Origin: Salvator merianae
Lineage: Eukaryota > Chordata > Lepidosauria > Squamata > Teiidae
Direction: 5' to 3'
Length of the DNA: 64,000 nucleotides
NCBI GenBank assembly: GCA_003586115.2
Contig: QVOM02000073.1
Location: 24,600,175 to 24,664,174, forward strand
A program made the translations under genes and the position numbers. Below the pieces are notes generated by a model, which worked only from the letters and a program-made list of their open reading frames with translations, was not told the DNA's origin and ran no database searches. Positions 14,401 to 25,112 of the stretch are shown here, one piece after another. Position 1 is the first letter of the stretch; each line of letters opens with the position of its first letter.

Positions 14401-17400
14401 TGAGATCTTTAGAACTCTTTGAAACAAACCTTGCTTATTGGTTACGTAAAATTGCCCTTAGCATCTCCAGTAAGTAGGATGACCATCAACGCCAGTATCC
14501 CGACACCTCAATAATCTGGATGCTCTAATCAATGTAAAATGCATTAAAGTGAGCCATAAACTCACAAGGTTGCTGCTAACCTACAAGATGCTGCCAGTTC
14601 CACCTCCACTTAAAATCTACTGGGAAAATAAAAATTAACAGTGAGATGGAAGAATCCTACCAAAAGGCTACCTCCAAACACAAACTGTATCCTGGGATCC
14701 TTTTGGCACTATAGTGGGAATGCCAGACCTACCCCAGGCATTCTCAATAGAGTGCTGATTGCAATGTGCAATGTTGTTATGGGAAATCTAGCAACAGCTC
14801 TGCTTACCTTGATGTTGGGTGAGCAGCTTTTGCAATGGGGCTGATTGGGGCTACCAGATGCCAGCCGAGTACATAAGAAGAAGGAAGTGGGCAGGCACTT
14901 GGCTGGCTTCTGGTAGCCCCAGTCAAGCCCCTCGCAAAAGCTGCTTGCCAGACATGAAGAAAAGCAGGGGGGGTCTGCTCCTCGTGTCTGGCAGGGTGTG
15001 GCAAAAGGCAATTGCAGGATCTTGTTTAGATCCTGCGTTGCCTCTTGCTGCCTGGAGGCACCATTACAAGCCTCATCACATTATCTGTGTCTAGTTACTT
15101 CTCTGTAAAACTCACTGCCCAGGAGCAACTACTACACCTCACTCAGCCATTGCATTAACGGTCTGGCTGATTGCTTCACCACTGGGGCTGTTGGCTACTT
15201 TCTTTAAATGCATTCGGAAATAACTGCCAGGCATTCCTGCACTTTGAATATACAGTGCAAGGCGCCGCCTGTTGCTGTTCTGAGATGAACCAAATGTTGT
15301 ACTCACACTGTTCATGAAACCCAGCTCCTTTCTCCAGGAATACATGTAACATTCACAGTAGTACTCCTGAGGGGACACTACATCGGCCACTGTGCACCAG
15401 ACTCACTCCCATACTAACTCAAGCATTCTCCCAGCAAGCAGGAAGGTCCACTAGAGGTTTCTAAGTCTACTCAATTGGAACACACTTGAAGCTTGATAAG
15501 AAAAGGTTCCTGAAGGCAGGAATGTTTCTAAGTAAATGCAACTAGATACACATAGAAATCCCCTTCAAACTTCCCTAGACAGTGATTTAAGACATCTGAC
15601 TAAGTGGATAGGGATGATACAGGACCTCAACACACTGCTGTAATATTTGCTCACACAGTAACTCCTGTCAATTATCTGACCAAAGACAGACACCAGTGAC
15701 ACGCAAGACAAATGAACAGTGTTCAGTCTCCCCCCTCATAAAACTGCAGGAAGTGGCCCTCTTTGAAACAGCCAGCAAATTATGTAAATCACACTGAAGA
15801 GAACTGACATTTGGTAGGCCACCGTGAAACAGGGTGCTGGACTAGGTGGCCTGTGGCCTGATCCAGCAAGGCTCCTCTTATGTTCTTACGACACAACTGC
15901 CTGTTGCCCTAGCTGCCCACAAACCTTATTTATTTAAAATGCAAAATAATGCATTATTTCTTAGGTAAAAGGGACAGTCATAGTAAACACTGAGCAGTGA
16001 GGAAAGTCTGCAACAATATTTTGAAGGAAACACATCCAGATCCCATTCTGTTTGCCTCCTGTCTTGATATACAACTTTAAAAGACACAAAATGATTTTTT
16101 TTATTCTTCTGTTACTCTAAAGAAGCCACACAATTAGTAGGAAAACAGAAGGAAACTCTAAACCCATCCCTTTACTAAAACAGCATCACTAAGTATACTC
16201 AACTGGAGGACTGGTTTTTTTTACAAGAAATTTAAAGGAGCCAAAACTAATTTAACTAACTACACTTTTATTCATGCACCCAAGTTATTTATGTGTGTGT
16301 ATGCAGTTTTTATATATCAGCCCCAGAAAAGCAATAAAATGACAGACCAAAAGCAGCAATTACATTCTGTTAGTATGTTTACTGGGCAAAGGCTCTATTC
16401 ATCAACCAGAAGAGAAGTGACTGCAAGAAGTGTGCCTCCTAATCTTCTGCTGGAAGAACACTAAGCTCTAACTTCTTAAGGGAGCAAGGAAAAGGACACT
16501 TTGGCCTTGCTTATTAGCCAAAAAAACTAAAGCCGCTACCTTCTATTCAGTTAAGAACCCCAGCAAGGAAAGATAAGCCTGGTTGCAAATAAATTCATAC
16601 AGCTCAGCTCTTCATTCTGGCCCTGAAAAACTAACTTCTCTCTTTTCCCCTTATTATCCTTTCCTTGTGCTATATATACATGGCTGCATTTGTCTCTTTC
16701 TGGGTCTGATTTTCAATATGGCTAACATCAACTGCCTGTAAACTAGAATAAAAATACAGTAAATAAATGTATGTCTTTGTAATTTATAAAAGGCACTCTA
16801 GCTTGCTAAACCAGAAGCATAACTGGTCACAGCTTTTTGCTATGTAACTGAATGTGCTCAGAATGCAAGCAAAACTTAGGATGGTATGCTTCCTTAGTAA
16901 AAAATTAGTTTCCTTAAGAAACTCTTACTACTGCTTACGAACAGTATAAATCAGGTCAATATTTTAGCTCTACATTTCAAATAACAAGAAAAGCAATTCT
17001 TTTCTGAACCCCTACACTTTCCCATTCAGCTTGCTGTTTACATCAACACAGAAGTGGTACCTCAGTTGGTTCAGCATTCTTTTACAAAGCAGAATAATTA
17101 TACGAATCATAATGTCTCCCATTCTGTATTTGCAATATGCTTCCTGACAACAGTACATAGTAATTGTGAGAAATAACTGGTTGGCTTAACTTCAGTTCCT
17201 GGTGTTTATGCATTTGAGTTTTTGTTTTTTTAGACTAAGCCAACACTGATGTTACTTTATTGTCCAACCCTGACTCCTCCAGGATATCTGAATTTCATAC
17301 CTGAAAAAGAGAGCGTATGGTAAGCATTTTCGATACATCTCTGAAGGCTGTTAAGGAAAAAAAAAACCCATTAGGTAGAGAAGATGGCCACCTTTAGCCT

Positions 17401-20400
17401 ATTTGTTATAAGGAAGCACATCCCTTTTATCAAGTTATGCCAGATAAAGCTGTTAATAATCAAACACCGTGTGGCAAGCTCACCAAGAAACATAAAATCA
17501 TATGGTGAGCTGGTCAGCTCTGGCAAATGAGGGCAACTTTAGTTTAGCCAAAAACACTGTTATCTACTGGAAGAGTTGTCCCTGTACTTCACTGCCAAAG
17601 GTCAGATAACTAACCCCCTGCATGTTACATTATACACACAAAATTCTGGGCTCATAATCACTGCATCTTATTCCAGATCCTAGTTTCTGTCTTAAGGCAA
17701 AGACTAACATATTGTTCTAGACAAAGTTAAACTCAAACCAGTCCTAAGCTCTGTTTAGCAGTGAAGGCCACAGTATAATGTTAGCAGATTGTAGGAAAAG
17801 ATCAGATGAAATTGATCCCCTCCCTCAATATCCTAGGCATTTTTTTAAAAAAAAAGTAGACCATGGAATATTTTGTAGATAGATGTATATTAATATACAT
17901 GCTCTTTCTGATATCTGCACACTGCAAAAACAAGCACAGGAAAAATAGTGACAACATCAAACCTGAGCATACAGTAAGCCTCAGCCTCAAATTGGTTGCT
18001 GATGCGTAAAAGCTACATTTCTAAGACACTAAAATCCTTAGTTGGTCACACCCAACTATCCTTTGCAACAAGGTTAAGGATTATGCATCCCTTTCTGAAA
18101 ATTGTATACAATGCTGACTTCAAACAGCATGATAGAAAGCAACTGTTGTCCAACAAGAGTCAGGCAGTCATCCCTGACTCTCACTTTGTATAAGTCCATC
18201 CTTAGAGACAGTGCAACTTGCTTTCTGGCTCTTAGAAGCTATGTGACAGTGTTGATTCAAAAAAGTGATCATCCCTGCCCTCAGACTGCTCTTTCCAACT
18301 GTCCAAATTCTTCTTTCCAGTCTTGTGTGAGCTCCTAAAGTGCTGCTCCCACACACAGGGCCCCACATAAATTATTTAAGCCATAAAACGCTAATGTGGT
18401 CCTTGCAGAAGGCAAAGAGTGCCAGAAGTACGTACAGAATGCACAATAACTCTGCAAAGCTAAGAGAGCTTACCCTTTTGTTAATTAAAAAAAGAATACA
18501 AGTTAGCGTGATACGAAGTTTTTAGAGTCTCTACTACAAATATGTTTCACTACTAAGACTATTTTTAAAGGCACCTGAAACGCTGTGTATGTCATTGTAC
18601 TCAGGGGTTTAAATTTTCTATACAAATTAATGTGCAAGGATCCTAATGCATAGCACATAAGTGGAAAACTGCCACGAGCCTTCTTTTTCATGGATTGTTA
18701 AAAACACAGATATTGATGTAGAGTTGGTCTTGATACTGTCACCATGGAAAGCAATAAAGCAAGTGTTTTGATGGGTACTGTATATAAAAATCCACTCCAT
18801 GGTGAACTGCATTATACAATCTACAGCAGTACTGCTATTGTCTTCCAAGCAAGAAACTTAATGCTTGCATTGAAAGAAGTGTACCTTAAAACACATGAAT
18901 GGTACAACAAAAGGGATTTTTAAAAACTGGATATAAGCAATGCAATATGAATATCCCAATATGAATATTGGCAGCAGAAGAGGCATTGTCATATTTCTTC
19001 TCCCTTCAGGAGGATTCATGATTTCTGACATGACACTTGGAAAGGGGGGCATATAATGCAAACAACACCACAGACAGGAGGATAGAGATAAACCCCAAAC
19101 AAGTTGTGTAATTTATAAGAATAAAACCAGTGTATTTCCATGCACCTATTAGTATAAAAGTGGCCAGAACTATAGTCCCAACTCTGCTACTGCTTCCAAG
19201 CAGTAGGAGTTTCTCTTGTTTCTAGAATAGCACATATTAAAAAGTTACAAAAGTAAGATCTGAACAGGGTACTGTATTGGCCTTGTGGCTTTGGCTCATT
19301 TAGTCCATCCCTCCCAATAAACCCTTCGGAAGAAACCAAAAGGAAAATCGAAACAAATGACTGGAAGTACCAGAGAGCAGACATGATTGTTAAGTGTGAA
19401 TGAGGTTGGAATATCTCCCTAGCACGCATGGATGAAAGGAGAGGGCAGGGCTCTAGATTAGACCACGAGGCCGCTTGGTGGAGTCACTCTCCCTCTTGGA
19501 GCCATAAAGCCCAACACCTCATGGCTCGCCCACCTCCTCCATACCGCCACCCAAGTGGCGATCAGGACTGCATCTCTGCAGCAAAGAACGGTAGATCCGA
19601 AGTATCCGTGATCATGGAGGGAACCCCAACAGGTCCCTGCGATGGCTCGGTGGGGCGCGGCCAGCCAAGCTCTCTCACCTTTTCGAGAGGTCCATGAGGA
19701 CCCCGGAGAAAAGCTTTTCCCCGAACCGGAACGACACCACCAGCGCGTCCTCGATGATGTGATCCAGGGTGACAAGCACCTCCGAGCCCGGCAAAAGCAG
19801 CGGCGGCGCCTCCTGCACACCTTCCCCTCCTGCGCCTCCATCAGCAGCCACCGCTGGTTCTACAGACACCGCGAGCTCCGGTTGTTCTGCTGCTCCTGCA
19901 GCAGCAGCAGCAGCGGCGCCGGCGTCGGTAGTAGCAGCCTCCGGCTCCTCCTCCGGCCGGCGGGGCGGCTCCTCCCCGGGCTCCGGCGGACCCGCGGGGC
20001 CCCCAGCAGCAGAAGCAGCAGGTGGCGGCGGTAGCAGCGGTGTAGGCAACGGCTGCTGTGCCTCTGGCTCCTCCGGTAACGACGTCGGCCTCTCCGCTTC
20101 TCCTGGGAGCTGGGAGAGGTCTGCCTCTGCGAGGGGTGAGTGGGCCGGAGGCGACTCTCCCCCGGGACCCGGGCAGGGCTGGGCCTGCGGTAGCAGGTCT
20201 CGAATCCCCGCTGGGCTCCTGGGTGACGACGGCGGCAGCGGCGGCGGTTCCTCGGCCTTCCCACCCGGGGCCGGTTCGTGTTCTTCCCTAGCCTCTAGTA
20301 CAGCCGACTCCACAGCAGCCTGAGTGCCGGCTGGAAGCGGGTCTGCGCCGGCCTCGCTGCCTGGAATGGGCTCGGCCTCGCCGGCTCCTCCATCACCCGG

Positions 20401-20430
20401 CACCGCCGCAGTCGCAGCCACGGCCGCCAT
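6720..20430 (-). CDS. PWWP2A: PWWP2A, PWWP domain-containing protein 2A (two coding exons, complete)
   Basis: This is the whole coding gene: exon 1 at 20430-19679 joined to exon 2 at 8403-6720, 2436 coding nt, 811 residues plus stop. The splice is phase 2: exon 1 ends AAA-AG before the donor GTGAG, and exon 2 begins G-TTT-GGG after the acceptor TTAAG, giving the junction SKR/FGPHG. The C-terminus carries a PWWP domain (about residues 709-778) with the FPWWP signature at 722-726, and the protein ends LLTQFET as in the mammalian orthologue. PWWP2A is known as a nuclear chromatin reader that binds H2A.Z nucleosomes through its internal region, binds H3K36-methylated nucleosomes and DNA through PWWP, and recruits an MTA1-containing NuRD subcomplex. 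The human protein is 755 aa as I recall it; the extra length here lies mainly in the proline/alanine-rich N-terminus. Its divergent neighbour is FABP6, which supports orthology rather than PWWP2B. Confidence 0.96.
9388..9480 (+). repeat. Simple repeat plus short interspersed-repeat fragment
   Basis: A CTAT/CTCC simple stretch is followed by sequence like ACTCAGGGTGGATCACAATA and an A/T-rich end, resembling the tail part of squamate interspersed repeats. The family is uncertain. Confidence 0.3.
10883..11000 (-). repeat. LINE 3'-end fragment (CR1/L3-like)
   Basis: Contains GATCTTTGAGGTTATTTAGC followed by CCAACCCCCTGCTC, the phrase found at 3' ends of CR1/L3-type LINEs read in antisense. It is diverged and short. 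Confidence 0.45.
14690..15070. repeat. GC-rich palindromic repeat in PWWP2A intron
   Basis: A GC-richer island of about 380 bp holding two inverted repeats: arms 14821-14866 and 14901-14948 (about 46 bp, differing at few positions) and a smaller hairpin, 15006-15022 with 15028-15043. It is probably a non-autonomous DNA transposon; no target duplication was found. Confidence 0.5.
15812..15890 (+). repeat. CR1 LINE 3' tail
   Basis: Carries the typical CR1 3' phrase CAGGGTGCTGGACTAGGTGG, then GATCCAGCAAGGCTCCTCTT and ATGTTCTTA. Truncated at the 5' side. Confidence 0.75.
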
Positions 20431-20720
20431 TTTCTCTGCCGATGCTTCCTCCTCCCTTTCCTTTACCAGCAGCGGTGGGGGATCGATAACCGCGGCCTTC
20501 TTCGCCCGCCTGGGGAAGGGACGACGAGGACACCGCCTACCGAGGAGGGCAAGTACCTTGCGGCTCCTGGGCTCCTATTGGAAGCCAGGGAAATCCATCA
20601 AGAGACAAGGCACTTCCAATTGGCCAAGAGAAGGAGCGTTCTGGAGGGCAGGAAGAGGAATAGAAGGGCGGGTGACTGCTCTCTGTGTCGACAAAGATCA
20701 AAAGGGGCAGGTTAACGAGA
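19620..20720. promoter_or_regulatory. CpG island over PWWP2A exon 1 and its 5' flank
   Basis: This block is strikingly GC- and CpG-rich against AT-rich surroundings and covers coding exon 1, the 5' UTR and the proximal promoter of PWWP2A. That is typical of a housekeeping-type vertebrate promoter. The edges are judged by eye. Confidence 0.8.
19679..20430 (-). CDS. PWWP2A: PWWP2A coding exon 1
   Basis: The first coding exon (752 nt, residues 1-250 plus two bases of codon 251) starts at the ATG at 20430-20428, read MAAVAATAAV, the expected PWWP2A N-terminus. Most of it is low-complexity Pro/Ala/Glu/Gly-rich sequence with short alanine runs (near residues 170-180). The last 35 or so residues form the conserved block GSEVLVTLDHIIEDALVVSF followed by RFGEKLFSGVLMDLSKR. 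The exon lies in a CpG island. The donor GTGAGAG follows directly; reading on into the intron meets TGA after one codon, confirming the exon end. The low-complexity length is prone to assembly or slippage differences, so small errors in the repeat-rich part cannot be excluded. Confidence 0.95.
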
Positions 20721-20787
20721 AACTGTTCGCTTATTGGTGGGGAGAAAAAGATACGCCCGCCTACCTTACTCAAGGTACTTTTATTGG
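20577..20787 (-). promoter_or_regulatory. PWWP2A proximal promoter with four CCAAT boxes
   Basis: Four CCAAT pentamers read on the minus strand: 20581-20577, 20623-20619, 20737-20733 (in CCACCAATAA) and 20787-20783 (in GGACCAATAA). They lie 147-357 bases upstream of the ATG, in the GC-rich part and its outer edge. No TATA box is evident. The pattern suggests an NF-Y-driven, TATA-less CpG promoter with a start site somewhere near 20.45-20.55 kb; the exact start cannot be placed. Confidence 0.5.
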
Positions 20788-20829
20788 TCCTATAAGATGT
20801 CTACTAGTGAAATGCAGAGCAACTTAAGG

Positions 20830-23800
20830 GAGTCGTAGATCTAGTTCATGTTCTAAGGGGCTGGACATCTGTGTTAAAAAGGTAGACGTTGAGGTGGGCA
20901 GGATGGACTGAGGGGCACACATGGTACTTTCAGTACAGTAGTCCTAATGGTGGAGCAGGAAGGTGTTGAACGAATGTTTACATAAAGTTTAATACATTGC
21001 ATCGAGATATACACCCAAATTCATCAAGCAGTAAGACTGAGCATGTGATGTGCTTCCGAATCCGAGAGGAAACCTCTCACCCCAACTTGGTGATTAGGAA
21101 CGCGTGTAGTATTGATTTTCGATTCTAACTGCATCCAAGAAACCAGTTAATTTAAAAGCTCTTTTCTGTGCAGTATTCAGGCTTCGTTCTCAGTTTCAGG
21201 GTGCTTCGCCTCCCCGACAAATAAAATTGCTCGTGCATCCTCAGAAAGTTCGTTGCTTTGGTGAAATCCTGTTCCGAGGAAAGGCTCCAATCCTGTGTGG
21301 ACGACATACATGGGAGTGTCCATTCACCTTAACCGGGTGTGTGTGTGGTTCAGTATAATCCTGTTTCTATCTATTTAGAAGAAAGTTAGTATTTTCATCG
21401 CGCTCGCTTTGTCGTCCCAGGAAAGTGAGGTTAGGGTTGCACTACTACTGTTAAAATACAAAGGGATGCGATAAAGCTATTATAGAAGAAAAAAGGAGAA
21501 GAGTTAGTCTAGCTGTAAGGTCCCAAACTGAATAAATACACAATTATTATCATAAGTTATTTTTTCTTCTTCTTTTTCAGTAGTTAAAAAAATTGAAGAT
21601 GCTACACTAGCTACACTGAAGATGTCTGCCTCCGTTTAAACTTTATCTTATTCATGTACAAAAAGTAATATTATAAAATACTTTTTAACATTATAGCGTT
21701 AAGACTACAGCATTTTAAACGTTCAAAAATAGTTTCCCCACGCTGAAAATGCCGTTTTGTTATTGCAGACATGTTTGCAAGCTTTTTGTCTGCTCTTGGA
21801 CATGTAGTTGCTGAAGGAGAGTCTGCATGTGTGAACTGTTGGGCCTAAATGAGAGAAAAGCATTTTGTGGCTTAGGGCTTGCTTTCACACATTATGCTCT
21901 GCTAATTAAATATATCAGTCGTTCCTTCTTACATAATTATATGAACCTCAAGAAAATGTACATGTTTAAAAGAATATTCTTGCAGCTTTCATCATCATTC
22001 TGAATATTCAAGAAGTGCTTGAAATTTTAGTTCTGAGGATACTAATCAAACACTCATAAAGCACTGCACCTTTATTAACATACAATAGTGTCCACAATGA
22101 ACTAGAATTTAAATGAAAAATGCCTGTAATGTGCAGTAGAGGGAAATGTTAAAGAGGTAGACTTGAGACAGATGTTATGGGGGGATTCACACATATACTG
22201 TGCACTCCTTTGGAAGCTGTTTCCTTCAGTTTTACAATTGCTTTTGAAAACTCCTCTTTCTTGGTCATGAAAACACTTGACTCCAGATGTGCAGAAATTC
22301 TGCAGCTTCCTGATTTTGCATGCCTCCGTGGTGCTCTTCATTCTGTTCTTCCCTCTCCCTTTGTTTATGACACATATTGGTATTGCATTTGGTCACATTC
22401 TTTTCTACCTTTATCTCAGCAATTGTTTTGTTATCTTTAACTTCCTCATCTCCCTCTATATCTCTTTTCACCCACTGCCAAAACAAAGGTAAGGTTCTAC
22501 TTTATAATTTACATTACTAAAGAAAGCCTGTTATGTGCTGCTATAGAAAGCAACAATAGATGCTACCCTCAAAGTAGACTCTAAGGCAGGAGAGGCCACC
22601 CTGACCTTCCAGATGTTGGGCTATAACTCTCATCAGTCCAATAATATCCAGATGACCACTGGTTTTCTAGCTTGGTCCTAAGTAGTCACAAACAGGAGGT
22701 AAGAGGCATACATACCAATAGTTTCCATTAAATGAACCCTTCCTAACGCATGACAGAGCAAATATGAGTGTAGGAGAATTAACACCAGTGGGGCAAAAGG
22801 TCCTGAATGAATGAAAGATAAAATAAAACCACATGTCTATCCATCCAAGAGTGAACCCACAAGTTCCATGACCTGCAATGCTCAATGACAGTAAGTGTAT
22901 GGACTTGTTCTGATGTAGATTGTTTAGCAAAAGGCAAAATGGTTTCTCCAGCTGTTTAGGAATTTATTAAAAGATCAGAAGTGCTGATTGCTGAGATTAT
23001 GGTTCTTCTATCCTGTGACACTGGAATATGATTTTTCCTTACATATAGTGGTATCTCCTACATAACAGGAAAATAACACAGTGTGCTTAGATTTATCTTA
23101 AAATCATAGTCAGTTATTGGAGCCAGGGTGTGTGAATTATCTATAGACATCTTGAAAGGAAGTGTTTGCTACCTTCAAATTACCTATTAACGTTTTTATT
23201 TTTCTATTAGAATGGTAAAATGGTAATACATAGTTCATTATATTTAACTGTTATTTAAAAACATGTTAGTATATTAAGTTTAAGTTGCAGCATTTCTTCT
23301 GCAGAAATAAAAGCTATACACTAAATAACATCTTCATGTCTTAAGCAGGTGGTGCCTTATTATGAAAAAAAAAAGGAGCAGAAAATCCACTTCCAAAGAA
23401 GACACACAAGTGTCAATAATCACCATTTGTTTTTGACAGAAAAAGGGAGGTTCTTCTCAAGCCCTTTCTCATAACAGAGCCAACAAATGGCAGAGGAGGT
23501 AAACTAGCCAATGCCAGCACCCAACATGGTGCCAAGAAGACAAAAGACAAAATGTAGCACACAGCAGAAGCACAAAACATCTGCTTCTTCCTGGTTCACA
23601 GGCTTTGAACCTTTGCTATAATTTGCTTTCTTACTATGAATACTGGTTGATAAATTGAGTACTATCATGTAAAACATTCTGATAGGTTCCAACCAGCCTA
23701 AGATATTTCCTATGAGAATTAACATGAAGGGGACTTCAGAATGTTTCATTCTAGTTTCTGTCATTTGTAGCCACTATGGCCAAAGGTCAGAAATTTTGTG

Positions 23801-24837
23801 AGCTGGAATTCCCCAGCATGGTCTTATATAGTGGTGCTGTTTGCTGCAGTTTTCATAGAGAAGACACACGTATGGGAACTGAGAGAGAGAATGATGTTTA
23901 CGTCAGATTATCTCTGCAGTAATCTAAAAATGGGAACATGGTGTCAAGGTGTGCTTCTACTATTATTTTTAATTCTCATTTGTTTAAACTTCCAGGTCAG
24001 CTAATCGAGGCATATGGAAAGATTTTTAGTGTGATACTTTTCTTTGTACAACTGTTCTTGCCTTTGGGTGGAGATTATATGGTAAGTGCCTACAACCTGG
24101 TGTGAAACAATGCATTTGAATTTGAAACTCCAGGCTGAATTTTTAACTAACTAATTTTAGAAAAAAATCCATGATTTTGAATGACACTAAGGATGCAGTC
24201 CTAATTTCATCTGTGCTAATATGAGAGGGCAGGGTTTAGGATAAATAGAATTTCAAGCTAAAATTTAGTTTAGGATTCCAAATTCTGCAGGTATTATGGA
24301 AATACAAGTAATCTATCTTTCCTGAGTACCTGCTTCATAGTTCTAGGAAATTTAGACAAAATTTCTGATAAAATTATGTGTTTGGGAGTGTTGTAGAGGG
24401 CAGTGAAGCTGTAGTGACCATTCTTCCCTATTCTAAGACAGGATTTGCACATGTGGCATAACATGCAGAGGGGAGCTTTCCTAGGCCCAGAGTGCTTGTT
24501 TCAACCCAAAGGCTGGGTGGAGGGCCATTCCATACAGGCCATGCAAACTTCAAGGCAGGGGAACAAAAGTTTCTATCTGGGCCCACACTCCAAAGCATCT
24601 GAAATGACCTGGCAAATGGGCCATTTTTGGCACTTCGTGTCATTGGCCCAAGAAGACAAGTTAGTCCACCAGCTGCAGAGCAGCCATTGGGGCAAACCAG
24701 GCTCAAGCTGTCTTTTGAAGAGCAGTTTTTACTTCTGTGCAGAAGGAACGTTCTGGGCGCTAGTGACATGAGGACTCCCACACATCGTCACATTTCTGGT
24801 GCGCACAGTGATACGCAGACACTTTACTCTGTGCTCT
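20830..24837. other. Intergenic DNA upstream of PWWP2A
   Basis: Mostly AT-rich and unassigned. A short dispersed motif (about 22605-22660, GATGTTGGGCTATAACTCTC) recalls a common reptilian interspersed repeat. A GC-richer block at 24440-24785 is probably an unrecognised repeat. No exon was found. Confidence 0.5.
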
Positions 24838-25112
24838 CTGATGGCACAGTGGTTTAACAACACTAGGCTAGGATCCAGAAGTCCCTTGGGTTTAAATCCC
24901 CACTCTGTCATGGATGCTCATTGGTCTTCTCAGCTATAATTAAGTGAGTGCCTTGGGAAAGACAAAGATTAAGAGAGTAAACCCTGGTGGAACATCCAGA
25001 GTGGAGCCCCTAAGGCAGTTGGATGGGCTACAGGTCTTCTTTCCAGCAGCTCTGTAGGTGTAACCCACGTGGAGACCATGTGGTTTGAGACAGGATACAG
25101 GAGTGAATAAAT
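24838..25112 (+). repeat. tRNA-headed SINE
   Basis: Begins with an A-box-like ATGGCACAGTGGTTTAAC and has a B-box-like GGGTTTAAATCCCC about 45 nt later, followed by a unique body and a tail AATAAATAAATAATG. This arrangement is that of tRNA-derived SINEs in squamates. Confidence 0.6.

Larger units (their letters stand above)
8404..19678 (-). other. PWWP2A intron 1
   Basis: The 11,275-bp intron runs between donor GTGAG (19678) and acceptor TTAAG (8404). It is AT-rich. I see a LINE 3' fragment (10883-11000), a short repeat-like stretch (9388-9480), twin hairpins (14821-15043) and a CR1 tail (15812-15890). The remaining parts (8404-9387, 9481-10882, 11000-14690, 15070-15811 and 15891-19678) show no exon or repeat I can name. 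Confidence 0.85.

Noticed and set aside
19769..20323. 184-codon plus-strand open frame opposite PWWP2A exon 1, and overlapping minus-strand alternatives
   Set aside because: Antisense shadow of a GC-rich, Pro/Ala/Ser-coding exon; such exons give long frames in most phases.
24838..24910. tRNA gene suggested by A- and B-box-like sequences
   Set aside because: No cloverleaf or anticodon arm can be drawn, and SINE body and tail follow.
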